Assembly (NCBI GenBank): GCA_030428695.1
Contig: JAUIEM010000145.1
Location: 1 to 21,744 of the forward strand
Length of the DNA stretch: 21,744 nt
Reading direction: 5' to 3'
Origin: a bacterium
GTDB taxonomy: Bacteria > Planctomycetota > J058 > JAJDCP01
Shown: positions 15,212-21,744 of the stretch, one piece after another
How the letters are laid out: every line of letters starts with the position of its first letter
Numbering within the stretch: position 1 is the first letter of the stretch
Translations under genes and position numbers: made by a program
Notes under the pieces: generated by a model
What the model was told of the DNA's origin: nothing
The model's database searches: none
Seen by the model: only the letters and a program-made list of their open reading frames with translations

Positions 15212-16003
15212 TCAGTCGGTGACGAGCGGCTCGATCAGGTCGCCCGCGTGCAGCTCGCGACGCCCCTCCGCCGTCTCGAGGATCAGGCTGCCGCTGCTGC
15301 CGAATTCGGCGGCGCGCCCGCGGATCGTGCCCGCGGGCGTCGCGACCTGCACCCGCCGGCCGAGGGTCTCGGAGCGCTCGGTCGCGAGCCGCAGGGTCTC
15401 GCGCGGCCGCGCCCGGCACAGCGAGAGGTTGTACAGCACCCGCGCGACCAGCTGGTTCGGGTCGACCCCCGCGCCGTAGACCTGCCGCACCGAGGTCGCC
15501 CGCCGGCGGATCTCCGCGGGCACCTCATCGGGCAGCGGCTCGAGGTTCAGGCCGATGCCGAGCACCAGCCGCGGCTGCTCGCGCGGCGCGCTCTGCAGCT
15601 CGGCGAGCACCCCGCACAGCTTGCGGCCGTCGAACACCAGGTCGTTCGGCCAGCGCAGCTGCAGCGCGACCCCCGGGGCGAGCAGATCGTCGAGGCTGCG
15701 CAGCACCGCGGCGGCCGCCGCCAGGGTCGGCGAGCTCTGGCGCAGCTCGTCGCGCGGCGGGCGCACCCCGACCGACAGGTACAGGCCCGTGCCGGGCGGG
15801 CTGTGCCAGCTGCGGCCGCGCCGTCCGCGGCCGGAGCTCTGCCGCTCGGCCAGCACGCACAGCCCGTCCGGCCAGCCCTCGGCGAGGTACTTCAGGGCGA
15901 GGGCGTTGGTCGAGCCGACCTCGGACATCACCGTCACCGCCGTCAGGCCGAGCCCGATCTCGTCGGCGGCGCGCCAGATCGCGCGGGTCGAGAGAGCGCT
16001 CAT
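15212..16003 (-). CDS. birA: Biotin-[acetyl-CoA-carboxylase] ligase
   Basis: A 263-residue biotin protein ligase that makes biotinyl-5'-AMP and attaches biotin to the carrier lysine of acyl-CoA carboxylases. It opens with the ligase fold: [14 protein letters not shown] (27-40), biotin/ATP loop [11 protein letters not shown] (56-66), [20 protein letters not shown] (116-135) with Lys128, and GIGLNLE. The C-terminal ~50 residues ([19 protein letters not shown] to GDLIEPL) form the SH3-like cap. There is no N-terminal helix-turn-helix, so this is a monofunctional (class I) ligase and not the biotin-operon repressor. ATG 16003 overlaps the nnrE stop in ATGA. Lying just before the mutase gene, it may serve a propionyl-CoA carboxylase encoded elsewhere. 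Confidence 0.92.
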   Translation of the reverse strand: MSALSTRAIWRAADEIGLGLTAVTVMSEVGSTNALALKYLAEGWPDGLCVLAERQSSGRGRRGRSWHSPPGTGLYLSVGVRPPRDELRQSSPTLAAAAAVLRSLDDLLAPGVALQLRWPNDLVFDGRKLCGVLAELQSAPREQPRLVLGIGLNLEPLPDEVPAEIRRRATSVRQVYGAGVDPNQLVARVLYNLSLCRARPRETLRLATERSETLGRRVQVATPAGTIRGRAAEFGSSGSLILETAEGRRELHAGDLIEPLVTD

Positions 16004-16665
16004 GCTTCCGCCTCCGCCGCTTCGAGCCAGGCCCGGGGGATCCCGATCGGGACCACCTCGACCCGCCCGCACATCGCCGGCCCCGCGCCCCGGGTGAAGC
16101 CGGGCTTGGCCGCCGCGAAGGTCGCCGTCACCGTCGCTGGCACACACACCCCGAGCACCTCCCCCGTGTCCGCGTCCAGGCCGGAGGGGATGTCGACCGC
16201 CAGCGTCGGCACCCCGCGCTCCGCCCGCTCGGCCATCGCCGCGAGCAGCTCCCGGGCTTCCCCGCGCACCGCGCCGCGCAGGCCGGTGCCGAAGACCGCA
16301 TCGACCAGGAGCTGCAGCCCCGCGAGGTCTTTCCTCGGCTCGACGACGCGCCGCATCGGGATGCCGAGCCCCGCGGCGACCCGGTAGTTCGTCCGGGCGT
16401 CGCCGGTCAGCCCGTCCGGGTCGCAGGCGAGCAGCAGCTCGACCGCCCGGCCCGCTTCGGACAGGAGCCGGGCCAGCGCGAAGCCGTCGCCGCCGTTGTT
16501 GCCCTTCCCGCACACGATGCTCGCCCGCCCGGGGGCGAGCCGCCGCGCGATGCGGGCGAGGCCGAGGGCGGCGTGCTCCATCAGCACGATGCCCGGCAGG
16601 CCGAGCTCCTCGATGGTGCGCCGGTCGAGGGCGCGCACGGTGGCGCGGCTCAAGGGAGCGGCCAT
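16000..16665 (-). CDS. nnrE: NAD(P)H-hydrate epimerase
   Basis: A 221-residue YjeF N-terminal (epimerase) domain that interconverts R and S forms of hydrated NAD(P)H, a nucleotide-repair step. Signature residues: CGKGNNGGDGFALARLL (52-68), VDAVFGTGLRG (121-131), VDIPSGLDADTG (157-168). The usual LMENAG motif reads LMEHAAL (28-34), with His in place of Asn. The partner ATP/ADP-dependent dehydratase (NnrD) is not fused, unlike in many bacteria, so it must be encoded elsewhere. ATG 16665 shares its A with the upstream stop (TGATG) and the 3' end overlaps birA by 4 bases, so translation of the three genes is probably coupled. Confidence 0.9.
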   Translation of the reverse strand: MAAPLSRATVRALDRRTIEELGLPGIVLMEHAALGLARIARRLAPGRASIVCGKGNNGGDGFALARLLSEAGRAVELLLACDPDGLTGDARTNYRVAAGLGIPMRRVVEPRKDLAGLQLLVDAVFGTGLRGAVRGEARELLAAMAERAERGVPTLAVDIPSGLDADTGEVLGVCVPATVTATFAAAKPGFTRGAGPAMCGRVEVVPIGIPRAWLEAAEAEA

Positions 16666-17579
16666 CACGGCTCCCTCAGCCCGTCGAGGAAGTCGTCGTA
16701 GGCGACCTGCATGTCGTCGCGGCTGTTGAATTTGCAGGCCTGGGCGAGCTGGCGGAAGGTCGCGCGGCCCGGCTCGACCTCGATGGAGGTGTACTCGAAC
16801 AGGCCTTCGGGGTGACGGGTCAGCAGGAAGAAGACGAGCAGCTCGGAGGCGCCGTAGAAGCGTCCGTTGTTCTCGCCGAGCACGTCCTCGCTGGTGCCCT
16901 GGTAGAGGCGCTCGATGCGCGTCCAGTCGGGGTCCTTGCGGTCGTAGACCAGCGACGCTGCCTGCTCGGAGCAGCCGTCGATCAACCACTTCCCGTCGGC
17001 GAGCCGGCCGGCCTCGAACAGCGAGGCGACCCCCTCGCTGAACCACGGATTCCAGCGCGGCTTCTCGATCGCCGTGCCGGCCTCGAAGTGGTAGTGGACG
17101 AGCTCGTGGAAGACGATCTCCTCGCGCCGGTCGTCCCGCGCGTAGTACACGATCTGGGCGGAGATCGGGTCGTGGTAGCCCGAGCTGTGCGGCAGGTCGA
17201 CGTTCTTCTTGTCGCGGGCGTAGGCCATGAAGGCGTCTTTCTCCGAGAACTCGAGCACCTTGACGATGCGCGCGCTGCGGTCGAGCCCGAACTGCGCGCC
17301 CCAGCTCGCGAAGAAGGCGTCCTGGAAAGCGTTGATACGGTCGATGAACGCGCGCGCCTCGGGCTCGCTCTGGGAGGTGTAGAGCTTCAGGCTGCCGGCC
17401 TCGTACAGCCGGTAGGAGGTGTCGCCGCCGGCCCGGTCGAGCCGCGAGGCCTCGTTCATCTCGGCCAGGATCTGCTGGTTGGCGAGATCCCCGATGTTCG
17501 AGCGCACCAGGACGAACAACCCGACGCACGCCAGAACGGCGGCGCTGGCGGCGGCGATGCGGAAAGTCCTGACGCGCAA
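16665..17579 (-). CDS. Membrane-anchored zinc metallopeptidase (gluzincin type)
   Basis: A 304-residue protein with a single N-terminal hydrophobic segment (about 7-25) and a periplasmic or surface-exposed peptidase domain. The zinc site is complete: HELVH (158-162) gives His158, Glu159 and His162, and WFSEG (179-183) gives Glu182 as third ligand, the layout of peptidase MA-like or DUF1570-type gluzincins. YARDDRREEIVFHELVHYHF and NPWFSEGVASLFEAG are the most diagnostic stretches; the C-terminal GASELLVFFLLTRHPEG region also matches such enzymes. The start is TTG 17579, with GGAG six bases upstream and no better in-frame choice. It lies 42 bases after the rhomboid gene and is coupled to nnrE. 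Substrate unknown; a quality-control partnership with the rhomboid is possible. Confidence 0.8.
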   Translation of the reverse strand: MRVRTFRIAAASAAVLACVGLFVLVRSNIGDLANQQILAEMNEASRLDRAGGDTSYRLYEAGSLKLYTSQSEPEARAFIDRINAFQDAFFASWGAQFGLDRSARIVKVLEFSEKDAFMAYARDKKNVDLPHSSGYHDPISAQIVYYARDDRREEIVFHELVHYHFEAGTAIEKPRWNPWFSEGVASLFEAGRLADGKWLIDGCSEQAASLVYDRKDPDWTRIERLYQGTSEDVLGENNGRFYGASELLVFFLLTRHPEGLFEYTSIEVEPGRATFRQLAQACKFNSRDDMQVAYDDFLDGLREP

Positions 17580-17621
17580 TCTGTGCTCCGGTGGGGGGTC
17601 AGCCGGGGGGCCGGGGGACGG

Positions 17622-18452
17622 TCAGCGCTGCCGCTCTTTGTACCGGCGGCTCGCCTTGTTGAGGAACTCGCGCTCGTCGGGCTCGATGTTGTCGAGGCCG
17701 ACCTCGCTGATCTTCGCGAGGATCTCGTCGACCCGCGCGTCCAGCTCTGCCCGCTCGATCTGTTGTCGCATCTGCTCTTTGTTCTCCAGCCTCTGTTCGA
17801 AGGCCAGCCAGCGTTCGATCAGCCCGCCCTGGTAGCGGTGGAAGAGGAATCCGAAAAAGGCCCCGCCGAGGTGGGCGAGGTGGGCGACGCCGCCCTGCGC
17901 GTTCGACAGCCACATCACGACGTCGATGCCGACGAGGATCACGCACGCGACCCACATCTCCATCCGCAGGATGAACATGAACATGATCTGGCGGTGCGGG
18001 AACTTGAACGTGAACGCGACCAGCATCCCCATCGCGATCCCGGAGGCCCCGACGACCGGCGTCGCGTAGTTCTGCGTGTACATCACCGTGATGTGGCTCA
18101 GGCCCGCGATCACGCACGAGCCGACCATCAGGATCAGCAGCCGACGCCAGCCGTACAGGCGCTCGAGCTCGCGGCCGACCCACCAGATGATGAACAGGTT
18201 GAAGAGGATGTGCCACTTCGACTCGGTGTCGTGCAGGAAGGCGTAGGTGACGATCTGCCACAGCTTCAGCTCGGTCCAGAAGCCCTCGGGGGAGAGGCCG
18301 AGGGGATCGCTCAGGCTGGCCTTGAAGGCGCTGCTGTAGATGAGCTGCACGAGGTACATGACCCCGCAGAGGGCCATGAACAGATAGACCGGGCTGGCGA
18401 GCTTGGAGCGCGGCCGGTTGCCCTCGGTCCAGTATTCCCTGTATTCCAGCAT
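17622..18452 (-). CDS. Rhomboid-family intramembrane serine protease
   Basis: A 276-residue polytopic membrane protein, first gene of the operon. Catalytic Ser137 is in GASG (135-138) and catalytic His194 in AHLAHLGGAFFGF (190-202). HILFN (81-85) supplies the His/Asn pair of the second helix, and WWVGRELERLYG (90-101) corresponds to the conserved loop-helix region. Six helices are visible between ~20 and ~205. The cytoplasmic tail (~215-276) is a charged coiled coil ending in VDEILAKISEVGLDN and EREFLNKASRRYK, the small C-terminal domain seen in many bacterial rhomboids (DUF6576-like). I chose ATG 18452; the upstream GTG at 18506 lies inside the promoter spacer. The ribosome site is weak (TGGATC). 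It cleaves membrane proteins within helices; the substrate is unknown. Confidence 0.9.
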   Translation of the reverse strand: MLEYREYWTEGNRPRSKLASPVYLFMALCGVMYLVQLIYSSAFKASLSDPLGLSPEGFWTELKLWQIVTYAFLHDTESKWHILFNLFIIWWVGRELERLYGWRRLLILMVGSCVIAGLSHITVMYTQNYATPVVGASGIAMGMLVAFTFKFPHRQIMFMFILRMEMWVACVILVGIDVVMWLSNAQGGVAHLAHLGGAFFGFLFHRYQGGLIERWLAFEQRLENKEQMRQQIERAELDARVDEILAKISEVGLDNIEPDEREFLNKASRRYKERQR

Positions 18453-18497
18453 TCGCGCGATCCAGAGGCAGCGCCCCCCGCGGGCGGACCACACCGA

Positions 18498-18526
18498 ACG
18501 GTACACCCTTTCGGGGGAGGTTTCAA
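18498..18526 (-). promoter_or_regulatory. Promoter of the rhomboid-peptidase-nnrE-birA-mutase operon
   Basis: On the minus strand a -35 TTGAAA (18526-18521), 17-base spacer and -10 TACCGT (18503-18498); the leader to ATG 18452 is about 39 bases. The TGA stop of the upstream aminotransferase gene lies inside the -35 box. Confidence 0.6.
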
Positions 18527-19845
18527 GCGCTACCCGCGCCGTCGACCGTCGCTCCGGTCACCCCCTCGATCGCCTCCCGGATCTTGTGGATCAAGGTACG
18601 CAGCTCCCACTGCGCGATCGACAGGGGCGGCGTGATCAGCACCGTATCGCGATCGACGTCGACCAGCACGCCGAGCTCGCGGGCTTTCCGCTCGAGCGCC
18701 TTGCCGATCTTCCGTTCGCGCGGGAAGGGCGTCCGGTTCTCTTTGTCCCCGACCAGCTCGATCGCGATCAGCAGGCCCTGCTGGCGTACCTCGCCGATGT
18801 TCGGATGGGGGCGGATCAGGTCGAGCTCTTTGGCCGCGACGCTCGCGAGCACCGCGACCCGGCCGAGTGTGCCCTCTTCCTCGAACAGGTCGAGGCTGGC
18901 GATCGCGGCCGCGCAGGCCAGGGCATTGGCCGGGTGGGTCGGCTCGACATGGCGCATCGGCGTCGCCTGCTCGAGCTTCTCGATCACCCCCTTCGAGACC
19001 AGCGTCGCCGCGAGCTGCATGTAGCCACCGGTCAGGCCCTTGGCGCAGACGAGGAGGTCGGGGTCGCCGTCCTCGAGCTGGCAGGCGAACATCTTCCCGG
19101 AGCGCCCGAAGGCGGTGGCCGTCTCGTCGGCGATCAGCAGGGTGCCGGTCTCGCGGGTGACGTCCCGGGCGGCGCGGAAGTAGTTCTCCGGGTGGACGAT
19201 GCCCCGCCGCCCGTGCACCTTCGGCTCGATGACCAGGGCGGTCGCGCGCTCTTTGCGGACCGTGGTCTGCAGCTCGATGATGCACTCGCGGGCGCAGCTC
19301 GTGATCTCCTTGCCCCAGGGGCAGCGGTAGCAGTTCGGCCCGCGCACGGGCTTCAGCTCGACGCCCTGCGGCTGACGCACACGCTGCACCCGGGACTCGA
19401 GGCTCTCATCCCCCTCCTCACGCACGAACAGGACGGTCGCGTTCCCCTCGGTGCCGGCGACCGCGGCCGCCGCCTCGAGGGCCGCTTCCATCGCCAGGGT
19501 CGCCGAGGGGCTGAAGAAGACCTTCTCCAGGGACGGGGGGCTGAGCTTCGCGAGCTGGGCCGCGAGCTGGATCGCCGGCACGTTGGTCGCGCCCTGGTCG
19601 GGGGAATCGGCGACGCGGTCGAGCTGGGTGCGGATCGCGGCATCGATCACCGGGTGCCGATGGCCGTGGATGTTCGCCCCGGACGAGGCCGAGCCGTCGA
19701 TGTAGCGGTTGCCCTGCGCGTCGGTCAGGTAGACGTGATCGGCCTCGGCCACGATCGGGAAGTCGTCGCGGAGCGCGTCGGCGCCGGACGGACGCCAGAC
19801 GGATTTCCGGTACTGGTCGAGCAGCCGTTCGTGGGCGGAGGCCAT
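18523..19845 (-). CDS. Class III aminotransferase, BioA-like but with altered PLP motifs
   Basis: A 440-residue protein with the overall plan of class III PLP aminotransferases, closest in feel to BioA (8-amino-7-oxononanoate aminotransferase). Matches: VYLTDAQGNRYIDGSASSG (38-56), CYRCPWGKEITSC (172-184, a BioA-type insert), LIADETATAFGRSGKMFAC (237-255) with Asp240, CAKGLTGGYMQLAATL (267-282) with Schiff-base Lys269, and ANALACAAAIASLDLF. Two cofactor motifs are off. The phosphate-binding SGSEAVE-type segment reads FSPSATLAMEAAL (111-123), and the YHGxTxGA segment, whose Tyr stacks on PLP, appears as REEGDESLESRV (142-153). It may have a different reaction or weakened catalysis. ATG 19845 follows GAGGGA. 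It is transcribed alone, upstream of the operon containing birA. Confidence 0.78.
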   Translation of the reverse strand: MASAHERLLDQYRKSVWRPSGADALRDDFPIVAEADHVYLTDAQGNRYIDGSASSGANIHGHRHPVIDAAIRTQLDRVADSPDQGATNVPAIQLAAQLAKLSPPSLEKVFFSPSATLAMEAALEAAAAVAGTEGNATVLFVREEGDESLESRVQRVRQPQGVELKPVRGPNCYRCPWGKEITSCARECIIELQTTVRKERATALVIEPKVHGRRGIVHPENYFRAARDVTRETGTLLIADETATAFGRSGKMFACQLEDGDPDLLVCAKGLTGGYMQLAATLVSKGVIEKLEQATPMRHVEPTHPANALACAAAIASLDLFEEEGTLGRVAVLASVAAKELDLIRPHPNIGEVRQQGLLIAIELVGDKENRTPFPRERKIGKALERKARELGVLVDVDRDTVLITPPLSIAQWELRTLIHKIREAIEGVTGATVDGAGSA

Positions 19846-19935
19846 CAGGGTCCCTCTCTGTAGACGTCGGAAGGCTGGCTTCGCGGCGCACGCCAGGCCT
19901 GCTCGTCGCGGTCCGGGGAGTGCGAACAGGCGGGG

Positions 19936-19941
19936 ATTCTA
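19936..19941 (-). promoter_or_regulatory. -10 element (TAGAAT) for the aminotransferase gene
   Basis: TAGAAT on the minus strand, 5/6 to consensus, about 90 bases before ATG 19845. The same hexamer precedes the dehydrogenase gene at 21590-21595. No clear -35 is seen. Confidence 0.4.
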
Positions 19942-19997
19942 CCAGAGGCCCACGTCAGAGGCCACCACCGGCGCCAGCTCGGCAGGATTCCTCCGCC

Positions 19998-20519
19998 CTA
20001 CCCGGGATCCTCCGGGCCGAGGGGCCCGACGGGTACGACGTAGACGCCCTCCTGGGGCAGACCGAAGGGCGAAGGCTCGCGCACCATCAGCCCGCGGCCC
20101 GGCGTGACCAGGATCGTGGTCGACAGGCCGTGGCTGCCGGCGACCGAGATCACGTAGCCGCTCGGCTCGCGGTCGACGACGTACAGCGAGGCGCTGACCG
20201 TGTAGCGGCCGAGCTGCAGGGTGTCGGGCTCGACGAGCTCATGCCACGAGGTCGAGAGCGAGTCGGCGAGGACCCGCAACACTCCGGGGAAGTTGCGGGG
20301 CACCACCCGCGCGTCCTCGGCGAGGGGGCCGGTCGCGTTGGGGAAGATACAGCCGGGGTTGCCCGAGGCCCGCCACAACAGCTCGAGATGCTGATTGCCG
20401 GGCTCGGCCCACAGATGGGCGAGGCGCAGCCGCACGGGTGCGCGTCCGATCGTGCACCCGGCGAGAACCGCGACGAGCAGGAAGCTCAGACTTCGTTGAA
20501 GAAGTACTTGGACAGGCAC
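19998..20519 (-). CDS. Small lipoprotein of unknown function
   Basis: A 173-residue predicted lipoprotein. With GTG 20519 the N-terminus is MPVQVLLQRSLSFLLVAVLAGC, a typical signal peptide with lipobox LAGC and lipidated Cys22. The body has beta-rich phrases (APVRLRLAHLW, LQLGRYTVSASLYVVDR, GYVISVAGSHGLSTTILVTPG) and no recognisable domain. The tail EGVYVVPVGPLGPEDPG is Pro/Gly-rich. The start overlaps the dehydrogenase gene by 34 bases and its ribosome site is weak (GAGAG about nine bases away), so expression is probably coupled to translation of that gene. No ATG is available, so the exact start is uncertain. It is unclear why a lipoprotein would be tied to a cytoplasmic dehydrogenase. Confidence 0.6.
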   Translation of the reverse strand: MPVQVLLQRSLSFLLVAVLAGCTIGRAPVRLRLAHLWAEPGNQHLELLWRASGNPGCIFPNATGPLAEDARVVPRNFPGVLRVLADSLSTSWHELVEPDTLQLGRYTVSASLYVVDREPSGYVISVAGSHGLSTTILVTPGRGLMVREPSPFGLPQEGVYVVPVGPLGPEDPG

Positions 20520-21553
20520 TGGATCTTGCTCTCGTAGCCATCGGGATCGATGAACCAGGCCGCTGCCGAGGCCGAAGAGAGCAGGGAGTTGCCGTCCTGG
20601 GGCGTGAAGCAGAAGCCCGCGACCTTCCTGCCGTCCTCGGAGACGTACAGGGAGGGCAGGCAGACGACCGTCTGATTGAAGATGCGGCCGAAGAAGCCGT
20701 GGTCGCGACCGAAGCTGAACACACTGTTCGCGGTCATCTTGTAGGTGACCGCGACCCGATCGGACTTCTGCAGGCTCTCGATCACCTCGTCGCGGGTGGT
20801 CGGTTCGTTGAGCTGCAGGTCGAAGTAGATCGTGTGCATGTACTGGGTGTTGAGCTTCAGGGCGCTCGAGAACACCGACTTCAGCTCGATGCCGAGCGTG
20901 CTGAACAGGCGGAAGACGTCGCGGGCGTGGTGGGTGCCGAAGCGCGCGTCCTTGTGCTTGCCCGCCTCGGGCGAGGGCAGGAAGCTGGCGTCCTGGCTGA
21001 CGTCGTTGCTGCGCCGCATGCACAGGAAGGACGCCGACTCGAGGCGGTCGATGTTGCGGTTTCCGCCGAAGCCGACGATATCGACGAGCGCGGCGAGGTT
21101 GTGGGTGTTGCAGGACACGACCTGGATGTACTTGTCCTCGCCGCGGACCAGGGCGGAGTCGTTGTAGCCGCGCGCGTAGGGCTTGCCGAAGCCCGCCTCG
21201 CTGCCCTGGGCGATGAAGCCCTGGGTGTTCGCCTCGTACTTGTGGTAGATCTTCTCTTTGCGCGCGTTGCCCTTCGGCGTGCAGTCGATGACGACATCGG
21301 CCGTCTCGAGCGCTTCGTGCGCGTGCATCTTCGGCTGCATACCGAGCTCGACGAAGGAGTCCCAGCGGTCTTCGTCGACCGCGAGATCGACGCCTTTGCT
21401 CAAGGAGTCGAGGACCTTCGACCGGTCGGTCAGAAGGGGGGTCCGCTTGTGGAAGGAGATCTTCTCGAAACCGAGATCGTGGCGATGGGCCTGCAGCAGA
21501 TTGAGCAGAGGCTCGCCGATCGTCCCGGTCCCGACGACGTGGATATGCGGCAT
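20486..21553 (-). CDS. gap: Type II (archaeal-type) glyceraldehyde-3-phosphate dehydrogenase-like protein
   Basis: A 355-residue NAD(P)-dependent dehydrogenase resembling the type II GAPDH of archaea more than the usual bacterial GapA. The Rossmann start is HVVGTGTIGEPLLNLL (5-20). ADVVIDCTPKGNARKEKIY (85-103) matches the archaeal ADVVVDCTP-G--K-K block. QVVSCNTHNLAAL (144-156) holds the predicted catalytic Cys148 in SCNT. GTHHARDV (206-213) corresponds to the archaeal PSHHGPDV with the general-base His. The role would be oxidation of glyceraldehyde-3-phosphate in glycolysis or its reversal in gluconeogenesis. QGSEAGFG replaces the archaeal QGGEKHE, so substrate details could differ. ATG 21553 has a strong GGAGG six bases upstream and its own promoter. 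The lipoprotein gene overlaps its 3' end. Family assignment is good; the precise substrate is less certain. Confidence 0.75.
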   Translation of the reverse strand: MPHIHVVGTGTIGEPLLNLLQAHRHDLGFEKISFHKRTPLLTDRSKVLDSLSKGVDLAVDEDRWDSFVELGMQPKMHAHEALETADVVIDCTPKGNARKEKIYHKYEANTQGFIAQGSEAGFGKPYARGYNDSALVRGEDKYIQVVSCNTHNLAALVDIVGFGGNRNIDRLESASFLCMRRSNDVSQDASFLPSPEAGKHKDARFGTHHARDVFRLFSTLGIELKSVFSSALKLNTQYMHTIYFDLQLNEPTTRDEVIESLQKSDRVAVTYKMTANSVFSFGRDHGFFGRIFNQTVVCLPSLYVSEDGRKVAGFCFTPQDGNSLLSSASAAAWFIDPDGYESKIQCLSKYFFNEV

Positions 21554-21589
21554 GACAAGCCTCCGGGTTGGCGTGGGCGCACTGTCCGG

Positions 21590-21617
21590 ATTCTATCCCT
21601 GCGACGCGTCGCGTAAA
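21590..21617 (-). promoter_or_regulatory. Promoter of the GAPDH-like/lipoprotein operon
   Basis: On the minus strand a -35 TTTACG (21617-21612), 16-base spacer and -10 TAGAAT (21595-21590); start of transcription near 21583, leader about 30 bases. The TAG of the -10 is the stop codon of the upstream gene. Confidence 0.6.
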
Positions 21618-21744
21618 GCTTTTTGCTGATCCTTCGCTTCAAGGCCCTCCCCTTCGCCCTGCCCTGGATGGAGGCGCGGATGCCAGCGCGCGAGGCGGCT
21701 CTGCATCACCGCGACGGCCTCGGGGTTCTGGTCGATCAGCACCG
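21593..21744 (-). CDS. C-terminal end of a probable DNA methyltransferase (runs off the right edge)
   Basis: The last 49 codons of a gene entering from the right. The readable start is VLIDQNPEAVAVMQSRLARW, which resembles the final motif of N4/N6-type (amino) DNA methyltransferases, where a phrase such as GvDxNPEAvxxMrxRL follows the S-adenosylmethionine site. The remaining ~29 residues are a charged, Gln/Lys-rich tail without a domain. The stop TAG lies within the -10 of the dehydrogenase promoter. With so little sequence, another Rossmann-type methyltransferase is possible. Confidence 0.5.
   Translation of the reverse strand, partial: VLIDQNPEAVAVMQSRLARWHPRLHPGQGEGEGLEAKDQQKALRDASQG

Noticed and set aside
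12883..15222. Long plus-strand open frame opposite arsR and the mutase
   Set aside because: It is the complement of conserved genes, with no start signal or recognisable domain.
18453..18506. GTG start at 18506 for the rhomboid
   Set aside because: It lies in the spacer of the predicted promoter, upstream of the probable transcription start.
16812..18635. Long plus-strand open frame opposite the zinc peptidase and rhomboid genes
   Set aside because: The minus strand carries HEXXH and rhomboid catalytic motifs; this frame is a shadow.
20438..21616. Plus-strand open frame opposite the GAPDH-like gene
   Set aside because: It is complementary to the conserved SCNT and Rossmann motifs and has no domain of its own.

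Overview
This is a GC-rich (about 70% G+C by eye), densely packed bacterial chromosomal window. I see no tRNA, rRNA, CRISPR array, insertion sequence or phage gene. Several features would suit a Planctomycetota or Myxococcota-like Gram-negative bacterium with a complex lifestyle: a eukaryote-like Ser/Thr kinase, a PAS-rich hybrid histidine kinase, secreted lipoproteins, a PNGase F-type glycoamidase, a GH18 lipoprotein and an archaeal-type (type II) GAPDH. No single gene fixes the phylum, so this is inference only.

Layout. 1-536 (-): N-terminal part of a Ser/Thr protein kinase. 537-855: intergenic region with two near-identical 20/21-bp direct repeats. 856-1929 (+): membrane-anchored protein of unknown function. 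1937-2599 (-): small unknown protein with a winged-helix-like C-terminus. 2684-3820 (+): GH18 lipoprotein followed by a strong intrinsic terminator. 6474-3899 (-): a two-gene operon with its own promoter, encoding a TROVE/HEAT-like plus vWA protein and a partner with a Fis-like helix-turn-helix. 8609-6609 (-): hybrid histidine kinase. 9914-8700 (-): ATP-grasp ligase. 10069-11661 (+): secreted lectin-like plus PNGase F-like enzyme. 13278-11649 (-): arsR-acr3 arsenite resistance operon with a visible operator. 18452-13543 (-): five-gene operon rhomboid - zincin peptidase - nnrE - birA - methylmalonyl-CoA mutase alpha chain. 19845-18523 (-): BioA-like aminotransferase with altered cofactor motifs. 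21553-19998 (-): type II GAPDH-like dehydrogenase overlapping a lipoprotein gene. 21744-21593 (-): tail of a probable DNA methyltransferase.

How the genes work together. The arsRacr3 pair is a self-contained efflux module. BirA, the mutase and the BioA-like protein suggest a biotin/B12-dependent propionate (methylmalonyl-CoA) theme. The GH18 and PNGase F-like proteins suggest breakdown of chitin-like and glycoprotein substrates outside the cytoplasm. The vWA/TROVE-like plus Fis-HTH pair is the best candidate for a poorly described system; it recalls predicted biological-conflict (RNA-binding vWA) operons, but its function is not established here.

Regulation. Several gene starts are preceded by similar elements: a -10 of the form TAnnnT (TACCCT, TACCAT, TATCCT, TACCGT, TAGAAT, TACAAT), and in four clear cases a TTGnnn/TTTACG -35 at 16-17 nt. 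Two of these promoters contain the stop codon of the preceding gene. Many long open frames on the opposite strands are GC-driven shadows and were left out.
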